This document shows, piece by piece, positions 8,494-18,259 of a DNA stretch of 64,000 bases. The stretch is taken from assembly GCA_947505245.1 (NCBI GenBank), contig CANNIZ010000011.1:40460-104459 (forward strand). The letters run 5' to 3'. The first letter of the stretch is position 1; the number at the start of each line of letters is the position of its first letter. The DNA comes from Pseudomonadota bacterium (lineage in GTDB: Bacteria; Myxococcota_A; UBA796; GCA-2862545). The notes under the pieces were generated by a model. That model did not search any database and was not told where the DNA came from. It was given only the letters and a program-made list of their open reading frames with translations. Made by a program: the position numbers and the translations under genes.

Positions 8494-11331
8494 ATGCGCG
8501 CGCGCATCGTGCTGAACGTAAACGGCGAAGAACGCGAGGTGCTCGCACCCTCCCACTGGACCCTGCTCGAGGTCCTTCGCTACGAGCTCGGTCTCACCGG
8601 CACGAAGCAGGGCTGCGACAAGGGCGACTGCGGAGCGTGCACCGTGATCGTGGACGGCGAGCCGGTCCTCGCGTGCTGCACCCTCGCCGCGACGAGCGAG
8701 GGAAAGAAGATCCGAACGGTCGAAGGCCTCGCCGACGCGGACGGCCCCTCCCTCGTTCAGCGCGCGTTCGACGTGTGTGGCGCGCTGCAGTGCGGCTTCT
8801 GCCAGCCAGGCATGATCTGCTCGGCGACGGCGCTGCTCGAGAAGAACCCGAAGCCCTCGCGCGACGAAATCAAGGTGGCCCTGTCTGGCAACCTTTGCCG
8901 CTGCACGGGGTACACGAAGATCTTCGAGGCGGTCGAGAAGGCAGCGGACGGCAGCATCGGTCGGCACTCGCCCGCCGTGTTCGGCGAGGCTCCCGAAGGC
9001 TTCAACGTCCTCGGCGCGCGCGGTCGCAAGCTCGACTCGATCCGCAAGGCCACAGGCGAGTCTCGCTACGCCGACGACCTCGTCCTGCCGCGGATGTTGC
9101 ACGGTCGCATCCTTCGGTCGCCGCACGCCCACGCGCGGATCAAGGGCATCGACGCGTCGAAGGCCCTCGCGCTGCCTGGCGTGTTCGCGGTCATCACCGG
9201 TCGCGATCTTCCCGTCACGTTCGGCATCATCCCGTGGACGCCGGACGAACACGCGCTCGCCTTGGAGAAGGTCCGGTACATCGGCGACGGCGTGGCTGCG
9301 GTCGCAGCGATCGACGAGGACACCGCGGATCGCGCGTTGCGGTCGATCGAGGTCGACTACGAGGTGCTCCCCGCCGTGTTCGAGCCGGAAGACGCGATGG
9401 CGCCGGGCGCGCCGCTCGTGCACGACACCGACTGGAAGGGCCGCCCGCGCACCGACAACCTCTGCAAGGACGTCGAGCTCGCGTTCGGCGACGTGGACGC
9501 GGCGTTCGCTGCGGCGGCCGCGACGGTCGAGGGGAAGTGGACCTACTCGGGCAGCACCCACGCCGCGATCGAGCCGCACTGCGCGCTCGCGTCCTGGTCG
9601 CCCGACGGCCAGTTGACGCTTTGGTCGGCCACGCAGGTGAGCCACTACCTGCACCGCGAATTGGCCAAGGTGCTCGACGTCCCGCAGGCGAAGATTCGCG
9701 TGATCCAGCCCGTCGTCGGCGGCGGCTTCGGCGGCAAATCCGAGCCGTTTGACTTGGAGTTCTGCGCGGCGCTGTTGGCGAAGCGGACCGGGCGGCCCGT
9801 GAAGATCCTGTACACGCGGGACGAGGTGTTCTACGCGCACCGCGGCCGCCACCCGATGAAATTCGACTTCCGGATCGCGGCGGACAAGGACGGCACGATC
9901 ACCGGCGTCGAAAACGACATCGCGATCGACGGCGGCGCGTTCCACAGCTTCGGCCTTGTGACGACGTACTACGCAGGTCAGCTCCTGTGCGGGCCGATCC
10001 GGTTCGGCAGCTACCGGTACAAGAGCAAGCGCGTGTACACGAACAAGCCGTGCTGCGGCCCGAAGCGCGGTCACGGCTCGGTGCAGCCGCGGTTCCCGTT
10101 GGAGACGGGCATCGACGAGATCGCCCACAAGCTCGGGATCGACCCGATCGAGATCCGCCGCCGCAACGCGATCAAGAACGGCGAGACCACGATCAACGGC
10201 ATGTTGATCGGCTCGTGCGGCGTCCTCGCCTGCCTCGACGCGGTCGAGAAGGCGAGCGGCTGGAAGGAGCGGTACGCGAACCTGCCGCCAAACGTCGGCC
10301 TCGGCGTGGCCACGTCGATGTACATCTCGGGGACGGCGTACCCGATCTACCCGAACGACATGCCGCAGTCCGGCGTGATCATCCGCGCCGATCGCAGCGG
10401 CAAGCTCACCGTCACCTGCGGCACGAACGACATCGGGCAGGGGTGCGACGGCATGCTCGCGTACGTCGTGTCCGAAGAGACTGGCGTGCTCGTCGACGAC
10501 ATCGTGGTCATCAGCGGCGACACCGATCTGTGCCCCGTCGACCTCGGCGCGTACAGCTCGCGGATCACGTTGATGGCGGGGCTCGCCGCGCAGGAAGCGG
10601 GCCGCGCGATGCGCGACCGGGTCGTCGCTGCGGTCGCGAGCAAGTGGGGCGTGTCCGGGGATCGCGTCGTGGTTCTGCCTGGCGAGTACGTCGACGCCGA
10701 AGACGACGCGAGGCGGATGCCCGTGATCGACGCGCTCATCCTCGCCGAATCGGCCGCGGGAACGCCGCTCGTGTCGGCCGGCGGGTTCCGGACGCGCAAG
10801 CTCGGCGGCGACTACCGCGGCGGCACGATCGGGGCGTCACCTGCCTACTCGGCCTCAGCCCACGTCGCCGAGGTCCACGTCGACCCTGAAACGGGCGTCG
10901 TGAAAGTGCTCCGCATGTGGGCCGCACACGACTGCGGCAAGGCGATCAACCCGGTCATGGTCGAGGGCCAGATCGAAGGCGGCGTCTACATGGGCGTCTC
11001 CGAGGCGCTCATGGAGGACATGGGCTACCGCACGCCCAGCCCTTCCGAGAAGCAGAAGCCCGAGGTGATGGGCCTGCACGTCGGTCCGAACCTGCTCGAC
11101 TACCGGATCATGACCAGCAAGGACGTCCCGGAGATCGCCTCCTTCATCGTCGAGGAGCCCGATCCGGTCGGGCCCTACGGCGCGAAGGAGGCCGGGGAGG
11201 GGCCGTTGCACGCGGCGATCCCTGCGGTGGCGAACGCGATCTGGCGGGCGACGGGTGTGCGCATGCGCGAGATGCCGTTCACGCCGGAGCGCGTGCTGGC
11301 GGGGATTGCGAACCTCGGCGGCGGCGTCTGA
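8494..11331 (+). CDS. Fused [2Fe-2S] + molybdopterin hydroxylase (HcrC-HcrA-like)
   Basis: A 945-residue xanthine-oxidase-family protein that joins two subunits usually encoded separately. Residues 1-160 are the iron-sulfur part: C41, C46, C49, C61 form the plant-type [2Fe-2S] site, and C100, C103, C135, C137 the alpha-helical second cluster. Residues from about 170 are the molybdenum-cofactor subunit, with VVGGGFGGKSE and the C-terminal GPYGAKEAGEG whose E902 is the probable catalytic glutamate. Sequence flavour is closest to 4-hydroxybenzoyl-CoA reductase / aldehyde dehydrogenase types. The FAD-binding medium subunit is absent from the fusion and from the neighbouring genes. Good ribosome site (CGGAGGA). 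The substrate is not predictable. The cytochrome b gene downstream may supply the electron outlet. Confidence 0.85.
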   Translation: MRARIVLNVNGEEREVLAPSHWTLLEVLRYELGLTGTKQGCDKGDCGACTVIVDGEPVLACCTLAATSEGKKIRTVEGLADADGPSLVQRAFDVCGALQCGFCQPGMICSATALLEKNPKPSRDEIKVALSGNLCRCTGYTKIFEAVEKAADGSIGRHSPAVFGEAPEGFNVLGARGRKLDSIRKATGESRYADDLVLPRMLHGRILRSPHAHARIKGIDASKALALPGVFAVITGRDLPVTFGIIPWTPDEHALALEKVRYIGDGVAAVAAIDEDTADRALRSIEVDYEVLPAVFEPEDAMAPGAPLVHDTDWKGRPRTDNLCKDVELAFGDVDAAFAAAAATVEGKWTYSGSTHAAIEPHCALASWSPDGQLTLWSATQVSHYLHRELAKVLDVPQAKIRVIQPVVGGGFGGKSEPFDLEFCAALLAKRTGRPVKILYTRDEVFYAHRGRHPMKFDFRIAADKDGTITGVENDIAIDGGAFHSFGLVTTYYAGQLLCGPIRFGSYRYKSKRVYTNKPCCGPKRGHGSVQPRFPLETGIDEIAHKLGIDPIEIRRRNAIKNGETTINGMLIGSCGVLACLDAVEKASGWKERYANLPPNVGLGVATSMYISGTAYPIYPNDMPQSGVIIRADRSGKLTVTCGTNDIGQGCDGMLAYVVSEETGVLVDDIVVISGDTDLCPVDLGAYSSRITLMAGLAAQEAGRAMRDRVVAAVASKWGVSGDRVVVLPGEYVDAEDDARRMPVIDALILAESAAGTPLVSAGGFRTRKLGGDYRGGTIGASPAYSASAHVAEVHVDPETGVVKVLRMWAAHDCGKAINPVMVEGQIEGGVYMGVSEALMEDMGYRTPSPSEKQKPEVMGLHVGPNLLDYRIMTSKDVPEIASFIVEEPDPVGPYGAKEAGEGPLHAAIPAVANAIWRATGVRMREMPFTPERVLAGIANLGGGV

Positions 11332-11483
11332 AGGCGCGTCCTGGCAGGCAGCGCAGCAACATTGGGCCTGGCTGAAGCGGCCATTAGGATACTCGGAACC
11401 GGATCCTCGTCGTGCCCGTGCGCGTTACGAAAGCGAGGGCGACCCGCGAACCCGCGCGTGGCGCGGCGCCCAGAGGACGGACC

Positions 11484-12125
11484 ATGGACGCTTCGACGGT
11501 TTTCACTTCTCCCCGGCCTGCGTTGCTGCGCGCGTGGCATGGCCTCAACGGCGTGGTCATCCTCGGCCTCCTTGGCACCGTCCTGCTGCGCAAGACGGTC
11601 TTCAACTACCGCACCAACGGACCGCTAATCGAGGCGAAGGTGGCCGCGGTCGGCGGAGCGGTATCCACCGATGGCGCGGTCGCCGTCGCGAAGCTTCTCC
11701 GCGACCAGATGTGGGAGTGGCATCTCGCGCTTGGCGTCGCCCTCGCCGTGTTGTTCGTCGTTCGCGTGGTCGTCGCGGTATTGGACCCCGAGTTGGTGCC
11801 GTTCCGCGCCTTTGCGCGCGCGGTCTCCAGCTTTCGTGGGCTGCCCTCCGCGGCCCGGAGCACCGCCCTCCACCCGATGCTGGTCAAGCTCCTCCACGGC
11901 GCTTTCTATGCCCTTCTCGTCGCGATGGTCGCTTCCGGGCTGGTGCTGTTGTTCAAGGACAACCTCGGCCTCGCGAAGGAGGCCGTCTCGCCCGTCAAGG
12001 AGGCGCACGAACTCATGATGTGGGGGGTCGCGGCCTTCGTCCCGTTGCACGTCGTCGGGGTGGTGGTGGCCGAGCTTCGTGGTGAACGAGGCCTGGTGTC
12101 GCAGATGATCCACGGCCGCACCTGA
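11484..12125 (+). CDS. Membrane cytochrome b (b561/hydrogenase-type)
   Basis: A 213-residue integral membrane protein with four hydrophobic helices and histidines placed as in di-heme cytochrome b561/NiFe-hydrogenase b-type subunits: RAWHGLNG in helix 1, WEWHLALG in helix 2, [10 protein letters not shown] in helix 3, and [16 protein letters not shown] in helix 4. Such proteins pass electrons between a peripheral oxidoreductase and quinone. GAGGA precedes ATG 11484; an upstream in-frame GTG at 11412 would add a non-hydrophobic Arg-rich tail and is unlikely. It lies 152 bp after the Mo-hydroxylase gene on the same strand, so it may be the redox partner. It converges with mutH. Confidence 0.75.
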   Translation: MDASTVFTSPRPALLRAWHGLNGVVILGLLGTVLLRKTVFNYRTNGPLIEAKVAAVGGAVSTDGAVAVAKLLRDQMWEWHLALGVALAVLFVVRVVVAVLDPELVPFRAFARAVSSFRGLPSAARSTALHPMLVKLLHGAFYALLVAMVASGLVLLFKDNLGLAKEAVSPVKEAHELMMWGVAAFVPLHVVGVVVAELRGERGLVSQMIHGRT

Positions 12126-12139
12126 TCGACGCGAGGGGA

Positions 12140-12802
12140 TCACTTCGCGAGGACTGTCCGCGTGAACGATGCCCGCAGGTAGAACCCGTACGGCGTCGTC
12201 TTCACCCAGTTCGCGTCCGAGTCGATCGCCCACTCGCGGCGATCCGCCCGCAAGGCTTTCGACCGCAACTGCAGCGCCTCCCCATACTTTCCGTTCGCCC
12301 GCCAGAATTCCCCGAGTTCCAACGCCTCGGTCGCGGACTCCCAGTCGCCGCGCAGCACCGCTTCCTGCTCCGCCGAAGGTCGCCACAACAGCGGCGCCCC
12401 GAACGTGCGCTCCGGCACCGGGACATCTTTCTCGGTGTGGATGGGCATCCACAACACGCACCGCAGCTTCTTCCACACCCACGATTCCGCCCAGGTGCGG
12501 CCCGCGGACCCGTCGAGCGGAGCCGAACACACCCACGTCGACTCGCGAGGCACACCGCGAGCGTCGATCGGCACGGTCTTGAGCTCTACACCGAGATGCG
12601 GGAAATCGGGCTCGGACGTCGACCCGGCCGTCGCCCCCAGCGCGTTCTCCGCAAGATCGCCGATCCACCCCTTGTGGCGTTTCAGATCCGGCGGTGCGCG
12701 CATGCCGTGGGGGTCTGCCACCTCGGCGAGCGTGAGCCCTTCGAGCGCCCTCGCGCGCTCGAGCAGTTCGTCCACGTCGACAGGCGGCTTGGTGCGATGC
12801 AC
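12140..12802 (-). CDS. mutH: DNA mismatch repair endonuclease MutH
   Basis: A 220-residue protein that matches MutH along its length (E. coli MutH is 229). MutH nicks the unmethylated strand at hemimethylated GATC after MutS/MutL recognition. Visible: LTLAEVA, then [18 protein letters not shown] (E52), then [18 protein letters not shown] with D66, E73, K75, the DxnExK nuclease site with the same spacing as in E. coli (D70, E77, K79). [22 protein letters not shown] and a C-terminal [15 protein letters not shown] also fit. GTG 12800-12802 gives the E. coli-like N-terminus; an ATG at 12845-12847 is an alternative that would overlap the divergent glyQ start. MutH is otherwise largely gammaproteobacterial, which makes its presence here notable. 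Confidence 0.92.
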   Translation of the reverse strand: MHRTKPPVDVDELLERARALEGLTLAEVADPHGMRAPPDLKRHKGWIGDLAENALGATAGSTSEPDFPHLGVELKTVPIDARGVPRESTWVCSAPLDGSAGRTWAESWVWKKLRCVLWMPIHTEKDVPVPERTFGAPLLWRPSAEQEAVLRGDWESATEALELGEFWRANGKYGEALQLRSKALRADRREWAIDSDANWVKTTPYGFYLRASFTRTVLAK

Positions 12803-12841
12803 GCCGGGGAGGATAAGCGCAATGCGACCAAAGGTGTGGGT

Positions 12842-13705
12842 ATGCATTTCCAGGACATCATCCTTCGACTGCAGCGGTACTGGGCGGACCAGGGCTGCGT
12901 CATCCTCCAGCCGCACGACATGCAGATGGGCGCGGGCACGTTCCACGTCGCCACGTTCCTGCGCGCCCTCGGTGACAAGCCGTGGAAGTGCGCCTACGTG
13001 CAGCCTTCGCGGCGCCCATCCGACGCGCGCTACGGCGAGAATCCAAACCGCCTCGGCCACTACTACCAGTTCCAGGTCATCCTGAAGCCGTCGCCGATCA
13101 ACGCGCAGGAGCTGTACCTGGGCTCGTTGGAGGCCCTCGGCATCGACCTCGCCAAACACGACATCCGGTTCGTCGAAGACGACTGGGAATCGCCCACGCT
13201 CGGCGCCTGGGGCCTCGGCTGGGAGGTGTGGCTCGATGGCATGGAGGTGACGCAGTACACGTACTTCCAGCAGGTGGGCGGCATCGAGACGAAGCCCGTT
13301 CCGGTCGAGCTCACGTACGGCCTCGAGCGCCTCGCGCTGTACCTGCAGGGCGTGGACAACGTGTACGACCTCACGTGGGTCGAAGGCGTGTCGTACGGGG
13401 ACGTGTTCCTGCGCAACGAGATCGAGCAGAGCAAGTTCAACTTCGAATACTCCGACCCCGCCCAGCTGTTCAAGCTGTTCGACGTGTACTTCACCGAGTG
13501 CCGTCGCCTCGCGCGCGCGGGCCTGGCGCTCCCCGCACACGACCACTGCATCGCCACCAGCCACGTGTTCAACCTGCTCGACGCCCACAAGGCGATCAGC
13601 GTCGCCGAGCGCGCCGAGTACATCCGCCGCATCCGCGAGCTCGCGTGCCTCGTCGCCCGTGTGTGGGTCGATCCCGCGTCCGCCGCCCTCGAGGAGTCCG
13701 CATGA
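12842..13705 (+). CDS. glyQ: Glycyl-tRNA synthetase alpha subunit
   Basis: A 287-residue catalytic alpha subunit of the bacterial-type alpha2beta2 glycyl-tRNA synthetase, which charges tRNA-Gly with glycine. It starts [19 protein letters not shown] and contains the characteristic [37 protein letters not shown] and YTYFQQVGG segments of the class II-type active site. Length is normal. It diverges from mutH with only 39 bp between the proposed starts, so promoters must overlap or lie in the coding sequences. The stop overlaps the glyS start (ATGA). Confidence 0.97.
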   Translation: MHFQDIILRLQRYWADQGCVILQPHDMQMGAGTFHVATFLRALGDKPWKCAYVQPSRRPSDARYGENPNRLGHYYQFQVILKPSPINAQELYLGSLEALGIDLAKHDIRFVEDDWESPTLGAWGLGWEVWLDGMEVTQYTYFQQVGGIETKPVPVELTYGLERLALYLQGVDNVYDLTWVEGVSYGDVFLRNEIEQSKFNFEYSDPAQLFKLFDVYFTECRRLARAGLALPAHDHCIATSHVFNLLDAHKAISVAERAEYIRRIRELACLVARVWVDPASAALEESA

Positions 13706-15804
13706 GTTCGGAACTGTTGATCGAAGTCCGCTGCGAAGAGCTCCCGCCCTCGTTGATCGGGCCGGCGTTGGTGTCGATGCGGGACGGCGTCGTGGCGCTG
13801 CTCGCGGGCATCCCGATCGGCGCGGTCAGGACCTTCGCCACACCGCGCCGGCTCGCGGTCGTGATCGCAGACGTCGCCGAGGCCCGTCCGTCCGCGTCCA
13901 AGCTCGTCACCGGGCCGCCCGCTGAGCGCGCGTTCGTCGACGGCAAGCCGACGCAGGCCGCGATCGGGTTCGCGAAGGGCAAGGGCGTCGCGGTCGAGGC
14001 GATCCAGATCGTCGACACGCCGAAGGGCAAGGTCATCGCGGTGACCGTGTCCGAAGGCGGCGAGAAGGCGAAGGACCTGATCGAGAAGGGCCTCGACGCC
14101 GTCGTCCGCGGCCTGCCGTTCGGCAAGACGATGGAGTGGGGTAACGGCGGCGTGCGCTGGGGCCGTCCGATTCAGGGCATCGCCGCGGTGTTCGGTGGTC
14201 AGACCCTATCCGGCACCGTCGCGGGTCTGCCGATTACGAACGAGACGCTCGGCCACCGCCTCAAGGGCGGGAAGTTCGCGTTCACCTCGTCCACCGAGTG
14301 GCTCGCGGGCCTGCGCGAGCGTTGGGTGGAGCCCGATATCGCCGTCCGCCGCGCCACGATCGTCCAACAGCTCGCCGACGTCGCCAGCGCCCACGGCGCC
14401 GATCCGATCGTCGATGACGCGCTCCTCGACCAGGTCGTCCAGCTCGTGGAAGCTCCGAAGGCCGTCGTGTGCTCGTTCGAGAGCGATCTGTTGAACCTGC
14501 CTCCGCGCCTGCTCGTCCACTCGATGAAGGTCCACCAGCGGTATTTCCCGATCTTCAAGAGCGGGGAGCTGACGAACCAGTTCGTGGCGATCGCGAACAA
14601 CCCCGGCGGGGACGACGCGATCATGGGCGCCGGCTTCGCTCGCGTACTGCGCGCGCGGTTCTTCGACGCGCGGTTCTTCTTCGCCGAAGACAAGAAGAAG
14701 CGCCTCGAGGTGCACGGCGAGCGCCTCACCGGCATGCGGTGGATCAAGGGCCTCGGCTCCATGACCGACAAGCAGGACCGCATCCGCCGCATCGGCGAGG
14801 ACCTCGTCATCCAGGGCGTGATCGCGGCCGACCTCGAGGTCGTGCGTCGCGCCGGCACCTTGTCGAAGTGTGATCTCGTCACCGCGATGGTCGGCGAATT
14901 CCCCGAACTCCAGGGCCACATGGGACGTCTGTACGCCCGCGCGCAGGGCGAAGACGACGCCGTCACGTGGGCGATCGAGGAGAGCTACCTCCCGCGGTTC
15001 GCCGAAGACGGCACCGCAAAGACGCCAGCCGGAGCCGTGCTCGCGATCGCCGATCGCCTCGACATGCTCGTCGGTTGCTTCGGCGTCGGCATGGCGCCCA
15101 AGGGCAACGATCCGCTCGGGCTGCGGCGCGCGGCTGGTGGCCTGGTGCGCACGCTGATCGATCACGAATCGGGTGCCGATCTTCGCGCGCTGTTCGGGCA
15201 CGCCGTGCGCACCTTCCACGGATCCGTGCTGAGCTCGCCGGAAGGCTTCCAGGCGTGGGTGAAGGAGCGCGGCACCGGGCCGCTCCCGAAGGACGTCGAG
15301 GGCCTCGTCGAGTCGCTCGTCGAATTCACGATGGCGCGCTGGAAGGCGTACGTCGTCGCCGACGGCGCCACCTCCGACCTCGCCGACGCGGTCGTCTACG
15401 GCGGCCAGGCGCGGCCGCTCGTCGTGCATCGCAAGCTCACGGCCCTGCGAGGAATCGCGGGCACGCCGGACTTCGCGCCGATGATGAACACGTTCAAGCG
15501 CGTGCTCAACATCAGCAAGGGCGCCGAGGGTCGTCCTGGGCCTGCGGTGGAGCCGTCCGAGCTCGGGCTCGTCGCCGCGCTCGAGTCTGTCGAGGGTCAC
15601 GTGGCGTCTGCGGCGGCAGGCATGGACTACGAGGCGGCGGTCGCGAGCATGCGCACGCTGAAAGACCCGGTCGCGCGGTTCTTCGACGAGGTCCTCGTCG
15701 ACTCGCCCGATCCGGTCGTGAAGGGCGCTCGCATCGCTCTCCTTCAGCGCATCGGGAAGACGTTCCTCGAGGTCGCGGACTTCTCACGCATCTCTACGCG
15801 CTGA
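13702..15804 (+). CDS. glyS: Glycyl-tRNA synthetase beta subunit
   Basis: A 700-residue beta subunit that binds tRNA-Gly and is required by GlyQ. The N-terminus [16 protein letters not shown] is typical, as are [31 protein letters not shown] and the HD-domain region around [19 protein letters not shown]. The C-terminal anticodon-binding part is present to the end. Length is as expected. The ATGA overlap with glyQ implies coupled, balanced synthesis of the two subunits. The gene converges with mgtE. Confidence 0.97.
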   Translation: MSSELLIEVRCEELPPSLIGPALVSMRDGVVALLAGIPIGAVRTFATPRRLAVVIADVAEARPSASKLVTGPPAERAFVDGKPTQAAIGFAKGKGVAVEAIQIVDTPKGKVIAVTVSEGGEKAKDLIEKGLDAVVRGLPFGKTMEWGNGGVRWGRPIQGIAAVFGGQTLSGTVAGLPITNETLGHRLKGGKFAFTSSTEWLAGLRERWVEPDIAVRRATIVQQLADVASAHGADPIVDDALLDQVVQLVEAPKAVVCSFESDLLNLPPRLLVHSMKVHQRYFPIFKSGELTNQFVAIANNPGGDDAIMGAGFARVLRARFFDARFFFAEDKKKRLEVHGERLTGMRWIKGLGSMTDKQDRIRRIGEDLVIQGVIAADLEVVRRAGTLSKCDLVTAMVGEFPELQGHMGRLYARAQGEDDAVTWAIEESYLPRFAEDGTAKTPAGAVLAIADRLDMLVGCFGVGMAPKGNDPLGLRRAAGGLVRTLIDHESGADLRALFGHAVRTFHGSVLSSPEGFQAWVKERGTGPLPKDVEGLVESLVEFTMARWKAYVVADGATSDLADAVVYGGQARPLVVHRKLTALRGIAGTPDFAPMMNTFKRVLNISKGAEGRPGPAVEPSELGLVAALESVEGHVASAAAGMDYEAAVASMRTLKDPVARFFDEVLVDSPDPVVKGARIALLQRIGKTFLEVADFSRISTR

Positions 15805-15825
15805 ACGGCATCGCGGGTCGACCGC

Positions 15826-17175
15826 CTACCGGAACAGCTCGGCGAGTAGCACGCTCGCGACGCTGAAGTAGAGGATCAGCCCGACGACGTCCACGAGCGT
15901 GGCGACGAACGGCGCTGACGCGCTCGCGGGATCCAGGCCGGCGCGGCGCAGCGCGAAGGGCAACATCGAGCCGGCGATCGTGCCCAACATGACCACGCCG
16001 AGCAGGCTCAGGCCTACGGTCCCGGCCAGCCCGATCGCGTGCCCACTGTAGCTGCCGAACACAGCCTGCCACACGATGATCCGTACGAACCCGAGGACGG
16101 CGAGGACGCCGCCCAGCAAGAGCCCAGAGGTGAGCTCGCGCCGGAACACCCTCGCCATGTCTTGCATGCGTACGTCGCCGAGCGCCATCGCGCGCACGAC
16201 CAGCGTAGACGCCTGTGAGCCGGAGTTGCCGCCGCTCGAGATGATGAGGGGCATGAACAGCGCCAGCACGGTGGCCTTGTCGATCTCCGCCTGAAAGTAG
16301 CTCAACGCCGTGGCCGTCAACATCTCGCCGATCAGCAGCACGGACAGCCACAGCGCGCGCTTGCGCACCATCTCGCCGATCGGGGTGTCGAGGTAGGGCG
16401 TGTCCAGGGCCTCGGAGAGACCGCCCATCTTGTGGATGTCCTCCGTGGCCTCCTCCTCGAGGACGTCGACGATGTCGTTGACCGCTACGAGGCCCTTCAT
16501 GCGCCCCTGACCGTCGACGACCGGGAGCGCGAGGAGGTCGTGCTTCTCGAACAGCTTCGCGACGATCTCCTGGTCCATGTCCTCGGGCACGGTCACCACG
16601 TCGCGATGCATGACCTCGTGGACGCGGGTGCCCGGCTTCGCCGCAAACAGGCCGCGCAGCGAGATCACGCCGAGCAGGCGTCCAGCGCTGTCGAGCACGT
16701 AGCTGTAGTAGGTGGGATCCATCGCCTCGTTGGCGCGCGCTCGGCGGCGCAGGTACGCGAGCGCCTCGTCGATCTCCATGTCGGCCCGGATCGACGAGAA
16801 CCGCGGGTTCATCAGCCCGCCGGCGTGGTCTTCCGCGTACCGCATCAGCGCTACGACCTCGGCGCGGGCCGGATCCTCCAGCAGACCGAGCAGCGCCTCG
16901 CGATCTTCCGCGTCCGCTTCCTGCACGGTGTCGGCGATGTCGTCCGGGCCGAGCACGCGGAGGAACGCGCGCCGCTCTTTGACCGGCAGTTGAAGCAGCA
17001 GCGTCGCGTGCTCGTGAGCGTCGAGCTCTTCGAAGAACGACTCGGCGTCGCCGCGGGGGAGCTGATGGAAGCGCTGCATGCGCGCCTCCGCGCCCAACGA
17101 CGGCCAGGCTTCACGGAGGGGCGCGATGGGGTCAGTGCCGTTCGAAGCGGCGGCTGTCGGATCGGTGTCCTGCAT
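15826..17175 (-). CDS. mgtE: Magnesium transporter MgtE
   Basis: A 449-residue inner-membrane Mg2+ channel. Order: a superhelical N-domain of MgtE repeats (residues about 20-125), two CBS domains (about 130-255, with VISLRGLF and GLVAVNDIVDV), a plug helix, and five transmembrane segments carrying the selectivity-region motif PLIISSGGNSGSQAS and the GDV turn. In known MgtE the cytosolic domains bind Mg2+ and close the pore, so regulation is likely at the protein level. Length is standard. It follows the J-protein gene by 91 bp on the same strand and converges with glyS. Confidence 0.95.
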   Translation of the reverse strand: MQDTDPTAAASNGTDPIAPLREAWPSLGAEARMQRFHQLPRGDAESFFEELDAHEHATLLLQLPVKERRAFLRVLGPDDIADTVQEADAEDREALLGLLEDPARAEVVALMRYAEDHAGGLMNPRFSSIRADMEIDEALAYLRRRARANEAMDPTYYSYVLDSAGRLLGVISLRGLFAAKPGTRVHEVMHRDVVTVPEDMDQEIVAKLFEKHDLLALPVVDGQGRMKGLVAVNDIVDVLEEEATEDIHKMGGLSEALDTPYLDTPIGEMVRKRALWLSVLLIGEMLTATALSYFQAEIDKATVLALFMPLIISSGGNSGSQASTLVVRAMALGDVRMQDMARVFRRELTSGLLLGGVLAVLGFVRIIVWQAVFGSYSGHAIGLAGTVGLSLLGVVMLGTIAGSMLPFALRRAGLDPASASAPFVATLVDVVGLILYFSVASVLLAELFR

Positions 17176-17266
17176 GTCTCACCCGCGCGCCGCACGCGCC
17201 GCCGACGCTGATGCGCCGGCTCCCTGCTGCGGCTTCACCCGGCGCGTTGCCCGAGGCAAGGAGGCG

Positions 17267-18202
17267 TCACAACACCAGCCCGGCGCGAACGCTGGTCGTG
17301 TAGGCCTGCTCGATTCGTTCTGCGGCTGCGACGACTTCGGCGTCCTGGCTGACGGGCACGGCGGGACGGAGGGCGAGGTAGAGGTCGCCGGGCGGGCTCT
17401 TTTGAATGCCGCGCCCCTTCAGCCGCAGGCGTTGCCCTGACGCAACGCCGGCTGGCACGGTGACCTTCACGTCCCCGGTCGGCGTGGGAACGGTGATCGT
17501 CGCGCCCTTCAACGCCTCCAGCACAGTGATCGGGACGTCCATCTCGAGGTCGTCTTCGAGCCGCCGAAGGTGGGCATGCTCCGGCACCGTGAGGCGGAGG
17601 TGCAGGTCGCCGCACGGCCCGCCGCCGGGGGGCGGGAGGCCCTGGCCCTTCAGGTGCATGACGCCGCCGTCTTTGACACCCGCGGGGATTCGCACCCTCA
17701 GGTTCTCGCGCTCGCCCGTAGGGCGCGTAATGACGAGGTCCGTCTCGCCGCCGCGAATCGCTGTGAGCGCGTCGATCTCGAGATCGGCGTTCTGATCGCG
17801 GCCACGGCGCTGGCGTCGGCCCGCGTTGAAGCGCGACTCGCCGGCGCCTCCCTGGCCGAACAGCTGGGAGAGGATGTCCTCCATGTTCTCGCCGCCGAAC
17901 TCGAAGTCCGAGCCGCCCGCGTTTCCGGGGAACCCGCTCGGGGCGCCGCGGGACCACTGGCGGGCCTTGTCGGCGTCAAAGCCGGGCCGGGTGGAAGGTT
18001 CGCCGAATTCGTCGTACAACTTGCGCTTTTCCTCGTCACCGACGGCGTCGTAGGCGGCGTTGACCTCCTTGAACTTCGCCTCCGCCTCCTTCGTCTTGTT
18101 GACGTCGGGGTGGTACTTCTTGGCGAGCTTCTTGTAGGTCTTGCGGATCGTCTCCTGGTCAGCGTCTCGGGGGACGCCCAAGACGTCGTAGGGGTTTGCC
18201 AT
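17267..18202 (-). CDS. CbpA-type DnaJ co-chaperone
   Basis: A 311-residue J protein. The J domain at 1-70 has the HPD tripeptide (KKYHPDVNK) needed to stimulate the Hsp70 ATPase. A Gly/Phe-rich linker follows (GFPGNAGGSDFEFGGENMEDILSQLFG), then two DnaJ C-terminal substrate-binding domains. The four CxxCxGxG zinc repeats of true DnaJ are missing, so this is the CbpA/class B type. GAGGT precedes the ATG at 18200-18202. It diverges from the M50 protease gene across 57 bp and lies upstream of mgtE. Confidence 0.93.
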   Translation of the reverse strand: MANPYDVLGVPRDADQETIRKTYKKLAKKYHPDVNKTKEAEAKFKEVNAAYDAVGDEEKRKLYDEFGEPSTRPGFDADKARQWSRGAPSGFPGNAGGSDFEFGGENMEDILSQLFGQGGAGESRFNAGRRQRRGRDQNADLEIDALTAIRGGETDLVITRPTGERENLRVRIPAGVKDGGVMHLKGQGLPPPGGGPCGDLHLRLTVPEHAHLRRLEDDLEMDVPITVLEALKGATITVPTPTGDVKVTVPAGVASGQRLRLKGRGIQKSPPGDLYLALRPAVPVSQDAEVVAAAERIEQAYTTSVRAGLVL

Positions 18203-18259
18203 GGTATTGACCTCGTTGCGACGAAGATACGCAAAATTGGCCAGAGGACAAGACAGTCG

